Source of the DNA: Paractinoplanes maris
GTDB taxonomy: Bacteria; Actinomycetota; Actinomycetes; Mycobacteriales; Micromonosporaceae
Reading direction: 5' to 3'
NCBI RefSeq assembly: GCF_023544465.1
Contig: NZ_JALPVL010000006.1
Coordinates: 372,001-436,000 of the forward strand
Length of the DNA: 64,000 nucleotides
The notes below the pieces were generated by a model. It was not told where the DNA came from. It was given only the letters and a program-made list of their open reading frames with translations, and searched no databases. The translations under genes and the position numbers were made by a program. Positions 50,451 through 60,837 of the stretch are shown here, one piece after another; within the stretch, counting starts at the first letter, position 1; the number at the start of each line of letters is the position of its first letter.

Positions 50451-52599
50451 AGTGCCCGCAGGATTATCAACAGCCGTTGCACACAGGCTGTGGATAACTA
50501 TTCGTCCCGCTGACCCTTACCCCGAACCATCCGAACGGCATCGCACCCCAGCCCGCGCCGTACGCACGCCTCCACGATCGTGACGAAGACCAGGCTCCAC
50601 GTCCGACAACATCCATCGAACTGCCCCATCGACCGAACGACAGCGAGCCGGTCGTTGGCCACCCACCCATTCGTTGGCGATGACGATCGACAGCTCGACA
50701 CGTCCTTCAACGCTCTAACACTCAGCTGGTCGACCAACCTCCCGTGCAAGCCACTCGACTACCTCAGCCCGGTCGCTTCACACCGCATCAGTTCGGTCAG
50801 GCCACGTCTTCAGAACTAGTGGCTCTATTGGTCAAGTCGCTCCGGTGCAGCGCTCAACGCATCAGTGGACGATCCCCGCGCCGCATGACGTGCGCGGTTG
50901 CTCGCCAGAACTACGGTCGATCCGGAACTTCGCAACGGCGGTTTCACAAGCGAACCGCACATGCCGCAGCCAACCTTCCGAGGTGCCGCTGGTACCGACG
51001 AAGCGCACTCGGCCGAGCTGGTGCCGCCTAGCGAGAGGATCTGTTCACGCGAGCTAACCCGGCGGTCGCGCGCGGCGGAACTCAAGCAGTGACCCGCTGA
51101 CGGCTCGCATCTACTTCGCTGACGCCCCGGTCAGGTCGGTTAGACATGACGCAGGCTTTCGAGCCTTGGCGCACTCCCGCGTCATGCCTCGCGAGCCGGC
51201 TCCCGTTTTTCAGACCGATGTAACGGTGGTGCTCCGTCGCGGCAGAGCGTCATGTCGGCTGACGCTGAGTCGGTGATCTTTCTAAACTGACGCAGTGGTA
51301 TTGGCGCCAACGGCGAGGTGTTGCCCTGAGGGCTAGCGACCCGATCCAATGCGTCGCCAGCGTCGTTAGAAACGAGGCCCTCTGCTACACATGCCTCGTC
51401 ACGTCCAGCGATGCAGCAGCGCTGTCCGGACTTCCGTCAGGTACGACCTCGTAGATGCTGCCGGATCTCTTACAGGTGTAATCGAGGATCCGGCTGTCAT
51501 GACTCGAACGCCACTAGCGCGCCTTCAGCCTCGTCTGGGTTGGAACTCACTTACCTACACGCTGAGAGTCTTCATCGGAGTCCGTTCGAGGCCACATCTC
51601 AACGACCGCCTGACACACCTGAGCACGCGTCATACCGCCCGCAGCTCTAGACGCGGCCACTCGATCCCGACCACCCGTCCAGCCAGCAGCCGTAGCAGAC
51701 GGCCATTGTCTTTGCCGCCGTCACCGAGGCGGCCCAAGCCTCGATCACGAGCTCGGCCCGACCTCGCCGGGCCAGGGATGATTGCATGGTTGCGTCCGCG
51801 ACGGTTGTCAGCCCTTTCGGGCCAAGACAAGATGCTTCAGCGCCTCGTCAAATCCGGCTAGCGCCGCGTGCTTCCCAGTACGAACGGTGCAACCGCGATC
51901 TCAACCAAGCCACCCGCGCCTCAATTCACACTGCTCCTTATGACAGCTGTGCGGGGCCGTCATGACGACGGTGTATGAACTCGTGGCAACCCGATGGGCA
52001 GCCGCCGAACGCGGTTGCGACCGGACTCGCCAAGCCGCCGTCGCCACCGGGTCCGCCGCCGCGCACCGGCCATCGAAAACCACCCTGGATCACCACTGGC
52101 TCCACCACTTCTGAATCGCGACTTCGAGATGAGATCGGTCCGCCCCCGATGCCGCCCGGGCCCGGAAGGGGACTCGCCTGCCGTAGGCAGCTGCAAGCCA
52201 GCTCGCCAACGTCACACGCCTCTGTGATGCCCAAGTACTCCTGAAGCCGCTCGAATCTCTGTTGCCGTCTGCCGATGAACGCCGAGGCACAGTGAAGGCC
52301 AGTTGTAACTTCCCTCCAGGGAGCTGCGGTCGGCAGCTTGCCGGTCGCCGACTCCACAAGTTGAACGTTGGCGGCCTGTCACGGAACTCGCGGCACGAGT
52401 ATTCCAAGAGCACTGGTTGCGGCCCCGACGACTTATCGAATCCTCAGCACTGCCAGCCCGCGAGCCGATGCCGTGTGATCCTCTGCCACGAAGTCCACTG
52501 CGTAAGGCGCGGTCGACACTTCCCGGGTTGGAGCAGGAAGCGTCAGCGTGGAGCCCGGTGGCAAAGCCGAGGCATCTCCGACGCTTTCCGGAAGGCGGT

Positions 52600-52613
52600 G
52601 TTTCACGTGAAAC
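52600..52613. other. parS site
   Basis: Perfect GTTTCACGTGAAAC in the gene-free region. Confidence 0.9.
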
Positions 52614-52935
52614 CCGGGGCGGCCTCTGCACATACTCGTCATATCCGCCCGCGAGGAGAGGCGTGGCATAGCCGATGCGAGACGGTCACCATGGTCAGTC
52701 TGGCGCCCGCCAACGCAACTAAACTCCCACGCAAATATGGCTGGACGTCGTTTCAGTCGAGGCGGCCGAGTCCGCTTCGTACACGCGATAAGCGCGGCCC
52801 GTCCGGAGCGGCGTTCCGCCAATCCCCGAGGGCCGGGCTAGTCAGCGACGGCGAGACAGTATCGGCGCGCACGCGATGGCTCACCCTCCCTTGCAGCTTC
52901 TCAAGGGGGCAGAGCAAGCTGTCTCTTGCCACGGC

Positions 52936-52949
52936 GGTTCACGTGAAAC
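52936..52949. other. Variant parS site
   Basis: GGTTCACGTGAAAC, one base from the consensus (second position). It is in the first copy of the 102-bp duplication. Confidence 0.7.
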
Positions 52950-53037
52950 TGACGCACGGGCGTGTCGACGCACGCGATGGCTCACCCTCCCTGTGCAGCT
53001 TCTCAAGGAGAGGAGCACGCTGCCCCCCTTGCCAACG

Positions 53038-53051
53038 GGTTCACGTGAAAC
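53038..53051. other. Variant parS site
   Basis: GGTTCACGTGAAAC, the same one-base variant, in the second copy of the duplication. Confidence 0.7.
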
Positions 53052-53509
53052 TGACGCAGGAGCATGGCTCGAAGTTGCGGTCGCCGGCTAGTGCTGCACC
53101 CACGCGTGCGGCAATCGTCGCGTGACCTGGCGGGGCCCCTCGTCCGCAGCCACCTAGTCGGCCGCTCGAACGGCCCATGTATCGCACCTGCTCATGACTC
53201 GGACTCTCTGATGAGCGCGAGCGGAGTTCGGCTTACGGAGCTTCGCGCATCGCTCGCCGACTCCGCCTAACGGTGACCACCTTGGTCAACCAACAGCCCT
53301 ACCTGAAAGGGCGCCAACAGCCGGCCGTCACGGTGGACCAACAGCCAGAGCCTCTGCCTCAAGCCACCTCCTCCCAGTCAGCGACCAGCTGCCAGCGGCA
53401 CCCTGGCTATGTTCCTGAGCCGCTGCCTTCAGGCCGACGCAACGAGACAGCTTCTCTTGCTATCCAGACCCGCCGCGGGCACCTCCACCACATAGGGCGC
53501 CGCAGCGCT

Positions 53510-53523
53510 GTTTCACGTGAAAC
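53510..53523. other. parS site
   Basis: Perfect GTTTCACGTGAAAC in the gene-free region. Confidence 0.9.
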
Positions 53524-54189
53524 GAGTGACCCCCAAGCCCTACAGCCAGCCGTGCTCAACATTGGGTCGCAAGACCAACAGGACACCCGTCGCACCTAAC
53601 GCGGCACCTCCACCGTGCATCCCAGCGCCGGAATGTTGCACAGACTTGGGAGTCAGCGATTGCCCCGACGTGCGGAGGCGTGTCGTGCCTAATGAGTGAA
53701 GGGGTTGAGACGAAGAAACTGACCGTGCCCGAGTGAGATCAAGACACAAGCCCTGAGCGCAGATCCGGAGCAGGGCGCGCCCGGCGCCGACGAGCGCAGA
53801 CCCACGCAGAACGGAACTGCGGTTGGGCGCCCAGAAGAGGCGGCAAATCGAGTGGAGAACGTGGCGGCGCGAAGTGAGACCGAAAGGGGCAGGCGCTGGA
53901 CGCCGCTTTCCACAGGTACTTGCATCGTTAAGAGCGCTAGCCGCCCGCATGTCGCTGAGGAGCACACGATCAGGACCACTGGCCGGCTCGTGGCAGCCAA
54001 GATCTTGGTGTTCGTATACGTCGGCAATGTCCGACGCCAACGCGATCAGGCTCGCGCCCACTGTTGACGTGGGATCCCGAGAGAGCGGGACGCGTGTCCG
54101 AGAGAGCGGTACGAGAAGCCGGCAACCGAGCCACTCAGGGATTCCGGATCACGACTAACCACACCTGAAAAAGCGTCTGTGACATGCCA

Positions 54190-54410
54190 GAACCAGAACG
54201 CAGGCGCAGGACGCAGAACCCGGGATATAGGGCGCTGAGCCCAGGACTAAGACGCGGAACCCAGGCGGCGGAACCTAGACGGCGGAACCCACGAGGCGGA
54301 TCCCAGAGCGCAGGACCCGATCCCGGAGCCACTACGCAGGACCACCCCAGGACCAGGAACCCAGGACGTGGGATGCGATGCTGCGCTTCATGAGGCGCAG
54401 AACCGACAGC
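54190..54410. repeat. Degenerate GCGGAACCC-type repeats
   Basis: Many short imperfect copies of GCGGAACCCAGG and GCAGGACCC follow each other with periods of about 11-20 bases. There is no coding pattern. Confidence 0.55.
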
Positions 54411-54639
54411 GCGGAGCGTGACGCAGCACAACTGGCGCCGGCTTAGGACGCACGATGCGAGACGAAACATCGCCTCGTCTCGCATCGGGTCAGCACGAGG
54501 TGCTCACCGACGGGTTAAACAACTCGGCCGCCCATGCGTAGTCTGCAGCGCACGACCGCAGAAGCATGGCGTTTGGCAACTTGACCCGTCGAGACGCTTG
54601 GGCTGGGGACGCGGAAACGGTGCGGGTCGTGGGTAGTGG

Positions 54640-55340
<701 letters not shown>

Positions 55341-55843
55341 AGACAAGAGGCCAGCGGCATGCGAATTTGCAGCGGAGCGTGGCCCGCGCGACTCGGGAGC
55401 ACTACGCACACGGTAGGTCGAGACGTGCGAAGGAGAGCACAACAGCGGAACGCGGGACGCACGAGCGAAGAGCGCACAGCGAGAAGTCGCGGGATGCGGG
55501 GCCCGCAGCGCGCAAGTCAGAGCTCGGGACTCAGAGCGCATCAGCACGGCGTGGACGTCGCAAAGAGCACGAGGCGTGGATGTGGAACCTAAGGCTTAGG
55601 GGACGCCTGGCTGCGGGTGTGTTGGTGCCTACGGGGGGCAGCAGGCTGCAGCGTTAGACATGGAACGTCGGCTCGGTCGGCGCATGAGGGTTGTCTGGTG
55701 AAGGACAGGGATCGGAACAGGGCAACCGGGGCTTGAAGTCGCGGTGGGACGTAGCTGGTCGCGTGATACGGATGGTCCACTGGCGTGAGGGTGCTGGAAC
55801 TCCCGTCGCGCTTCCTTAGGTCCCTAGGTGCGTCAGCGAGTGC

Positions 55844-55857
55844 GTTTCACGTGAAAC
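55844..55857. other. parS site
   Basis: Perfect GTTTCACGTGAAAC, right of the degenerate repeat tract. Confidence 0.9.
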
Positions 55858-56269
55858 ACCCCGCGAGCTCGTCGGCCCACGGTAGACGGGGTTCGACTTC
55901 GCCGATCGTTGCACTTGCCAGCATGCGGGTAGTGCATCTGTTGAACGGGGAGGTGTTGGCTCTGGTTATCGGCTGAATCCCAGGGAGGGGAAGGAGCCCT
56001 CAACGTCCATCAGGCCGGATCGGCCAGGCGCGATGATGGGGCATGCTCTCTCTGGCATGGTCGGCTAAGCGTTAACGCCAGCCAGCGCCGGGCCATCGTT
56101 GCGAAGCACATCGCACCCTCAATTGCGGTCGGGACGGGCCGTAGGTTCTTCCGCGTGAGACCCAGGCACACAACGATCGACATTGGGATGCCTGTTGAGC
56201 GCACACGACTCGGCACGCTTTGGGACTGGTGCAGGCGGCGGGTTAAGACGACCGAACCTCTGGAGTTCT

Positions 56270-56283
56270 GTTTCACGTGAAAC
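56270..56283. other. parS site
   Basis: Perfect GTTTCACGTGAAAC, 23 bases left of a CTGA tetranucleotide repeat. Confidence 0.9.
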
Positions 56284-56306
56284 GGGCCGCCGCTGGCGTC
56301 GGCCGG

Positions 56307-56335
56307 CTGACTGACTGACTGACTGACTGACTGAC
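56307..56335. repeat. (CTGA)7 tetranucleotide repeat
   Basis: Seven perfect copies of CTGA followed by one C, between a parS site and non-coding DNA. Such a pure microsatellite is rare in GC-rich genomes and likely varies by slippage. Confidence 0.9.
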
Positions 56336-57666
56336 AAGCGTGAAGCGGCTAACCCGGTGGAGGAAGCAGACTGAGTGTGGAGTTCTGCTGACGTCAAGCA
56401 GGGGAGCGGCTATGAACATTGAGCTGGCCCTGCGGGCGAACCAGTCTTCCGGGGATGGCTCCGAAGCGGCTGGCCGTGTCGGCGTAGACCACAAATCAGC
56501 CCTCGTTCACTCGCCGAGTGATCCCCTCGTGGAGATTGCGATCGGCGCCGGTGGACACGACGTTCCTTCCGATGTCAGTCGGGGGCAGGTGTCCGGTTTG
56601 AAGCGCAGCGGCGGGATAGGCCGGGTCGCGAGTACGTCCTAAGGACGAGGTAGGCCGCAGCCCGTGTACCGGAGGATGAGCGCGTGCCCGGGTGATCGCC
56701 GGGTGGATGTGGCGCGTCGAGGGATGGGGTCTCGAGCTCGGATCAAGATGGAGCGTTCCGCCCCTTCCCAAGCAGTTAGCGGCTACGCCAGCCATGCGAA
56801 ACGTGGCGACCTTAACTTGTCGATCTGCGGCGGGCCCAACGTTGCCGAGGTAGAACGATGTCGACGGCGCACGGGCGAAGACGAGTTGGACCTAAGGGTC
56901 AGTGCGTCTTCCTTGTGGCAGTGGCAGCGCGATCAGGTGCTCAACGTTCTGCAGCCGGGAGACTGGTCTGAGGGCCGAACGACTCCATCAAGCCTCCTCC
57001 ACGGCCAGTCCGGCAACTCTCTCTCCAAGGCCCCAACCCGATGCCATAGAACGACAACGAACGGGTGAAGCAGCCCTCTGGTGCCGCTGTCACTTATCAA
57101 CACTTCGGCTCGCTCGGCACAGTGGCGTGAGGTTGATGTCGGCTCACAGGCATCGGGCCAGAGGGTAGAAGATCGCGGCGTAGTCGAACCGTTTCTGCGC
57201 CTCGACGCTCAACTGATCGCCGGCATCACCGATGCATGCACTGGAGGTGACGCTGCCGTTCCGGCCGTTTTCTGGAACGTCACAGATTGCTGTGCATGAC
57301 GCCACGCCCGAACGGCGACCGACGACGGAACAAGGCCGCCCGACAGCAAGCGACGGCGGAAGCAATGTAGGAACGTCATACATGAACTAGATCATGACTG
57401 CTTCGCCGACGCTCCAGCCTCTTCATGCGATGTCCGCAGACCGTCGGGAGCCGCCTTGCCGACGAGATCACTGGGGCTAGCGTCATATCGGGCAATCCGG
57501 GCGTTGATTTTCGTCCTGAGTGGTGATCGGCACGGTTCAGAAATCCCAGGAGAATGGCTCTGACAGAACTGGTTTCTGCCCTTTGCCACGGCGCTTTTGT
57601 GATATGACGAGACTCGTCAATGCCATTCCGCGACCCGGCTTGCTCGTATGTGTTGGAGAACGAGAA

Positions 57667-57694
57667 CGGGATGCACGATTACTCGCGCATCCCG
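57667..57694 (-). terminator. Hairpin after parB
   Basis: CGGGATGC and GCATCCCG pair (8 bp, 12-base loop) 25 bases beyond the parB stop. Read leftward it is followed by TTCTCGTTCTCC. It is the plausible end of the yidC-to-parB transcript. Confidence 0.5.
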
Positions 57695-57718
57695 ATTTCT
57701 GAAGTGAGTCCGGCGGAG

Positions 57719-58801
57719 TTAATCGTCGCTGCCGCCGGCGCCTTCCTCGTCCACACCGATCATGCCTACTATCCGTTCGAGGTCGTCCACCGTGGCGAAC
57801 TCGATCGTTATCTTGCCCTTGTTGCGGCCGATGTCGACCTTCACCCGGGTGTCGAAGCGGTCCGAGAGCCGTTCGGCCAGATCGTTCAGAGCCGGCGCGT
57901 GGACGCGCGGGCGTCGTGCGGGGGCGGCCTTCTTGGCCGGTCCGTCGGCGATCGCGAGTGAGACGAGTTCTTCTGTCGCCCGTACGGAAAGACCCTCCGC
58001 GACGATCCGGAGCGCCAGCTTCTCCTGGGCCTCGCCGTCGTCCAGGCCGAGGAGCGCGCGAGCGTGGCCGGCCGAGAGGACACCGGCGGCAACCCGGCGT
58101 TGCACGGGCGCCGGCAGGTTGAGCAGACGGATCGTGTTGGAGATCTGTGGGCGACTCCGCCCGATCCGCTTGGCCAGCTCCTCGTGGGTTGCGCCGAACT
58201 CCTCGAGCAGCTGCTGATAGGCAGCGGCTTCTTCCAGAGGGTTCAGGTTGGCTCGGTGGATGTTCTCGAGCAGGGCGTCGCGCAGCATCGCGTCGTCGCG
58301 TGTCTCGCGGATGATCGCCGGGATCGTCTCGCGTCCGACCGCCTGGGCGGCGCGCCAACGACGCTCACCCATGACCAGCTCGTAGCGACCGTCGCCGATC
58401 TCGCGGACGACGATCGGCTGCAGGAAACCGACCTCTTGGATCGAGGTCTTGAGTTCGTCGAGTGCTTCCTCGTCGAAGACGTGACGGGGCTGCTTCGAGT
58501 TCGGCTCGATCGCGGTGACGGCGAGCTCAGCAAAGCGGGCACCCGGCACCGGCGCGAGACCATCGATGTCGGCTGGTGCTGGATCAGGCTCGGCCGAGGA
58601 AGCAGGCTCGGCGGCGGGAGGCGCAACGGGCTCCACCGATGACGGGGAAACCGCAGCGGCCGGCGGCGGCGAGGCAGGCGGAGGTGAAGCAGGCGCGGGA
58701 GCCGGCGCTGACACCGCGGCGGGGGCCTCGACCGGAGCCGGCGCCGTCGGGATCAGAGCGCCGAGGCCACGGCCCAGTCCGCCCCGAGGGCCTTTCTTCA
58801 T
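57719..58801 (-). CDS. parB: Chromosome partitioning protein ParB
   Basis: This 360-residue protein binds parS and spreads as a CTP-dependent clamp. Residues 1-85 are the usual start (KKGPRGGLGRGLGALIP) plus a Pro/Ala linker. The CTP-binding domain has SKQPRHVFDEEALDELKTSI, GERRWRA (145-151) and ENIHRANLNPLEEA. The helix-turn-helix (THEELAKRIGRSRPQISNTIRLLNLP) reads parS, and the C-terminal dimer domain ends in DEEGAGGSDD. Its ATG overlaps the parA stop (ATGA). Perfect parS copies lie on its left and inside parA. Confidence 0.97.
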   Translation of the reverse strand: MKKGPRGGLGRGLGALIPTAPAPVEAPAAVSAPAPAPASPPPASPPPAAAVSPSSVEPVAPPAAEPASSAEPDPAPADIDGLAPVPGARFAELAVTAIEPNSKQPRHVFDEEALDELKTSIQEVGFLQPIVVREIGDGRYELVMGERRWRAAQAVGRETIPAIIRETRDDAMLRDALLENIHRANLNPLEEAAAYQQLLEEFGATHEELAKRIGRSRPQISNTIRLLNLPAPVQRRVAAGVLSAGHARALLGLDDGEAQEKLALRIVAEGLSVRATEELVSLAIADGPAKKAAPARRPRVHAPALNDLAERLSDRFDTRVKVDIGRNKGKITIEFATVDDLERIVGMIGVDEEGAGGSDD

Positions 58802-60837
58802 GCCGTGCCTCCCGTGTTGACCCCACGCATCGCGATCTCCAGGGCGGCCTCGAAGTAGCTGGTCGCGCCCCGTGAACCCGGATCGTAGGTCATCACGGAC
58901 TGCCCATAGCTCGGAGCCTCCGAAACACGCACGTTTCGGGGGATGACGGCGTTGAGGACCTTGGTTCCGAAGTGGTTCCGCACGTCCTGCTCAACCGCGT
59001 CGGCCAGCCGCGTACGACGGTCGTACATGGTCAAGAGGATCGTGGAGACGTCCAGCGTCGGGTTCAGGTGCTGCCGGACCAGGTTGATGTTGTTGATCAA
59101 CTGGTTCAGCCCTTCCAGCGCGTAGTACTCGCACTGGATCGGGATGAGCACTTCCTGCGCGGCGCAGAGCGCGTTGACCGTCAGCAGCCCCAGTGACGGT
59201 GGGCAGTCGATGAAGACGTAGTCGAACTGTTCCGGGTGCGCCGCGATGGCTCGAGCCAAGCGGGACTCTCGCGCCACGACCGACACCAGCTCGATCTCAG
59301 CGCCCGCCAGGTCGATCGTCGCCGGCACACACCACAAATTCGGGATGCCTTCGACCGCCTGTGCGACCTCGGACAGAGGCACGTTGTCGATCAGGCAGTC
59401 GTATACGTCGGGCACGCCTGCGTGGTGCGGCACGTTGAGGCCGGTGGACGCGTTCCCCTGGGGGTCGAGATCGACGACCAGTACGCGGTTACCGTGCAGG
59501 GCCAGAGCCACGGCAAGGTTCACGGTGGTAGTGGTCTTGCCGACGCCGCCCTTCTGGTTCGCGACGCAGAGCACCCTCGGGTGGTCCGGACGCGGCATGG
59601 TGATCTCGCCGCTCGGGTTGAGGATCTGCACAGCTCGCAACGCTTCCATGGCTAGCGGCGGATCGTCTTCATCCCGCACCGGCGTTTCACGTGAAACGTG
59701 CTCGTCCGCGCTCAAAGGAGCCTCGGCGGGAGACGCCGGGCTACTCGGAACGGGCGCGGCAGACACCGGTACGGCAGAGACGGGCACGGGTGAGGGGGTC
59801 ACGGCCGGCGGCCCTGACCGAGGAGAGGGAGCGGGGCGACGGGACTCGTCGGAGCTCGGCTGCGCCGCCGGACTTCCGTAGATCTGACCGCCCGGAGTGT
59901 AGTTGTTGACAGCACGAGGGGCAGGTACACCTTGCTCGCCGGTGTTGGATGCGCCACCGTGAGCGCTCACGCCCGTCCCCGACGCGTGATTGCGGTCGAG
60001 AGATGACTCGGTTTCACGTGAAACACCGTACTCATGCACCGTTTTATCCCTGTTGGTGAGGAACGGGTCGGGCGGCGACACGTGCGTTCCGGCGGCAGAA
60101 GACCGGTCCACACTATCGACGCTCGGCCAGCCTACGGTGGTCGGGCGAGCCTTGCCATGGCCGACCGCTTGATGATGCGCCTGCATCGTAGACGGTTTTC
60201 CGTCAGCCGACGCCTCCAGCACCGTCGCGCTCGACACAACTCCCGCTGCGGTGCCTCCAGCGTCCTCGGCCTCAGCCACCAATTCGGATGTAACGGCACC
60301 AAAGTCGCCGGCCGCAGTTGATCCATCCGCTGCGTGCGGCGCTTCTGCTTGGCCGGCGGTGAGACCCATTCCCGTACGCCGGGGGGCTGCGGACAAACGC
60401 AAAGCCCCAGCTCCCGAAGCCTCGTCATCGTCTGCTTGAACCACTTTGTCTGGCCCCGGCGAGTCACCTGTTCGTGGGTCCCCAGACGGGACGGCTGTCA
60501 CCTCGTCGTGAGCGGCGCAAGACACCAGTGAGGGAGGGGTCGAGGACGGGCTGGACGCCGGCGACGGCGGGACGAACGTCATCCCCGTCGCGGTGATGGC
60601 GAATGTGCTGCGAGATCCCACCGGGGCCGAAGAGAACGTAATGGTCATGCCGATCGGACCAGTCGAGGCGGGGCTGGCTGCCAAGTCGCCCCGACCGGGT
60701 CGTGGGCCAGACGCGTTGCTGGGGTCGCCTGGGGGCAACGCTGCGGGGTGGGGCGTCCCGGCGTGTCCGGCCGACGGGTTTCCCTGGTCGGGGCGCCTTG
60801 CCTTCGTGGTTCGTTTCCGCGCGCCCCGCCTGGACAT
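58798..60837 (-). CDS. parA: Chromosome partitioning ATPase ParA, long N-terminal extension
   Basis: The 679-residue protein starts at ATG 60837, directly after the rsmG stop and with GGAGGGG before it. The ATPase domain starts near residue 420: deviant Walker A KGGVGKTTTT (429-438), VLVVDLDPQGNASTGL, YVFIDCPPSLGLLTVNAL. About 420 residues before it are disordered Ala/Ser/Pro-rich sequence. A GTG at 60039 (AGGGA upstream) would give a 413-residue protein starting VHEYGVSRET, and may be the true start. Two parS palindromes lie inside the gene and are translated as VSRET. ParA moves ParB-parS complexes on the nucleoid. Confidence 0.9.
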   Translation of the reverse strand: MSRRGARKRTTKARRPDQGNPSAGHAGTPHPAALPPGDPSNASGPRPGRGDLAASPASTGPIGMTITFSSAPVGSRSTFAITATGMTFVPPSPASSPSSTPPSLVSCAAHDEVTAVPSGDPRTGDSPGPDKVVQADDDEASGAGALRLSAAPRRTGMGLTAGQAEAPHAADGSTAAGDFGAVTSELVAEAEDAGGTAAGVVSSATVLEASADGKPSTMQAHHQAVGHGKARPTTVGWPSVDSVDRSSAAGTHVSPPDPFLTNRDKTVHEYGVSRETESSLDRNHASGTGVSAHGGASNTGEQGVPAPRAVNNYTPGGQIYGSPAAQPSSDESRRPAPSPRSGPPAVTPSPVPVSAVPVSAAPVPSSPASPAEAPLSADEHVSRETPVRDEDDPPLAMEALRAVQILNPSGEITMPRPDHPRVLCVANQKGGVGKTTTTVNLAVALALHGNRVLVVDLDPQGNASTGLNVPHHAGVPDVYDCLIDNVPLSEVAQAVEGIPNLWCVPATIDLAGAEIELVSVVARESRLARAIAAHPEQFDYVFIDCPPSLGLLTVNALCAAQEVLIPIQCEYYALEGLNQLINNINLVRQHLNPTLDVSTILLTMYDRRTRLADAVEQDVRNHFGTKVLNAVIPRNVRVSEAPSYGQSVMTYDPGSRGATSYFEAALEIAMRGVNTGGTA
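59684..59697. other. parS site inside parA
   Basis: Perfect GTTTCACGTGAAAC within the parA coding sequence, translated as VSRET in the disordered region before the ATPase domain. Confidence 0.9.
60011..60024. other. parS site inside parA
   Basis: Perfect GTTTCACGTGAAAC, also translated as VSRET, only 15 bases after the alternative GTG start at 60039. Confidence 0.9.

Larger units (their letters stand above)
50328..50497. promoter_or_regulatory. DnaA-box cluster interleaved with parS
   Basis: TTATCCACA occurs twice with 13-base spacing (50328-50336 and 50341-50349), and the reverse box TGTGGATAA at 50489-50497 is also perfect. TGTGGATAC (50397-50405) and TTATCAACA (50464-50472) differ by one base. 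Two parS sites (50359, 50437) lie between them. Five boxes in 170 bp exceed chance in GC-rich DNA. It could titrate DnaA, act as an accessory initiation element, or regulate initiation timing. Confidence 0.65.
52870..53057. repeat. Direct duplication (about 102 bp) carrying variant parS sites
   Basis: Two adjacent copies begin ACGCGATGGCTCACCCTCCC (52871 and 52972), share GCAGCTTCTCAAG, and end GGTTCACGTGAAACTGACGCA. The middle has drifted, but both ends are almost identical, so a parS-containing unit was duplicated in tandem. Confidence 0.85.

Noticed and set aside
50498..50749. 83-codon minus-strand frame with a protein-like stretch
   Set aside because: No ribosome site, no recognised family, and frequent stops on both sides; could be a remnant but cannot be supported.
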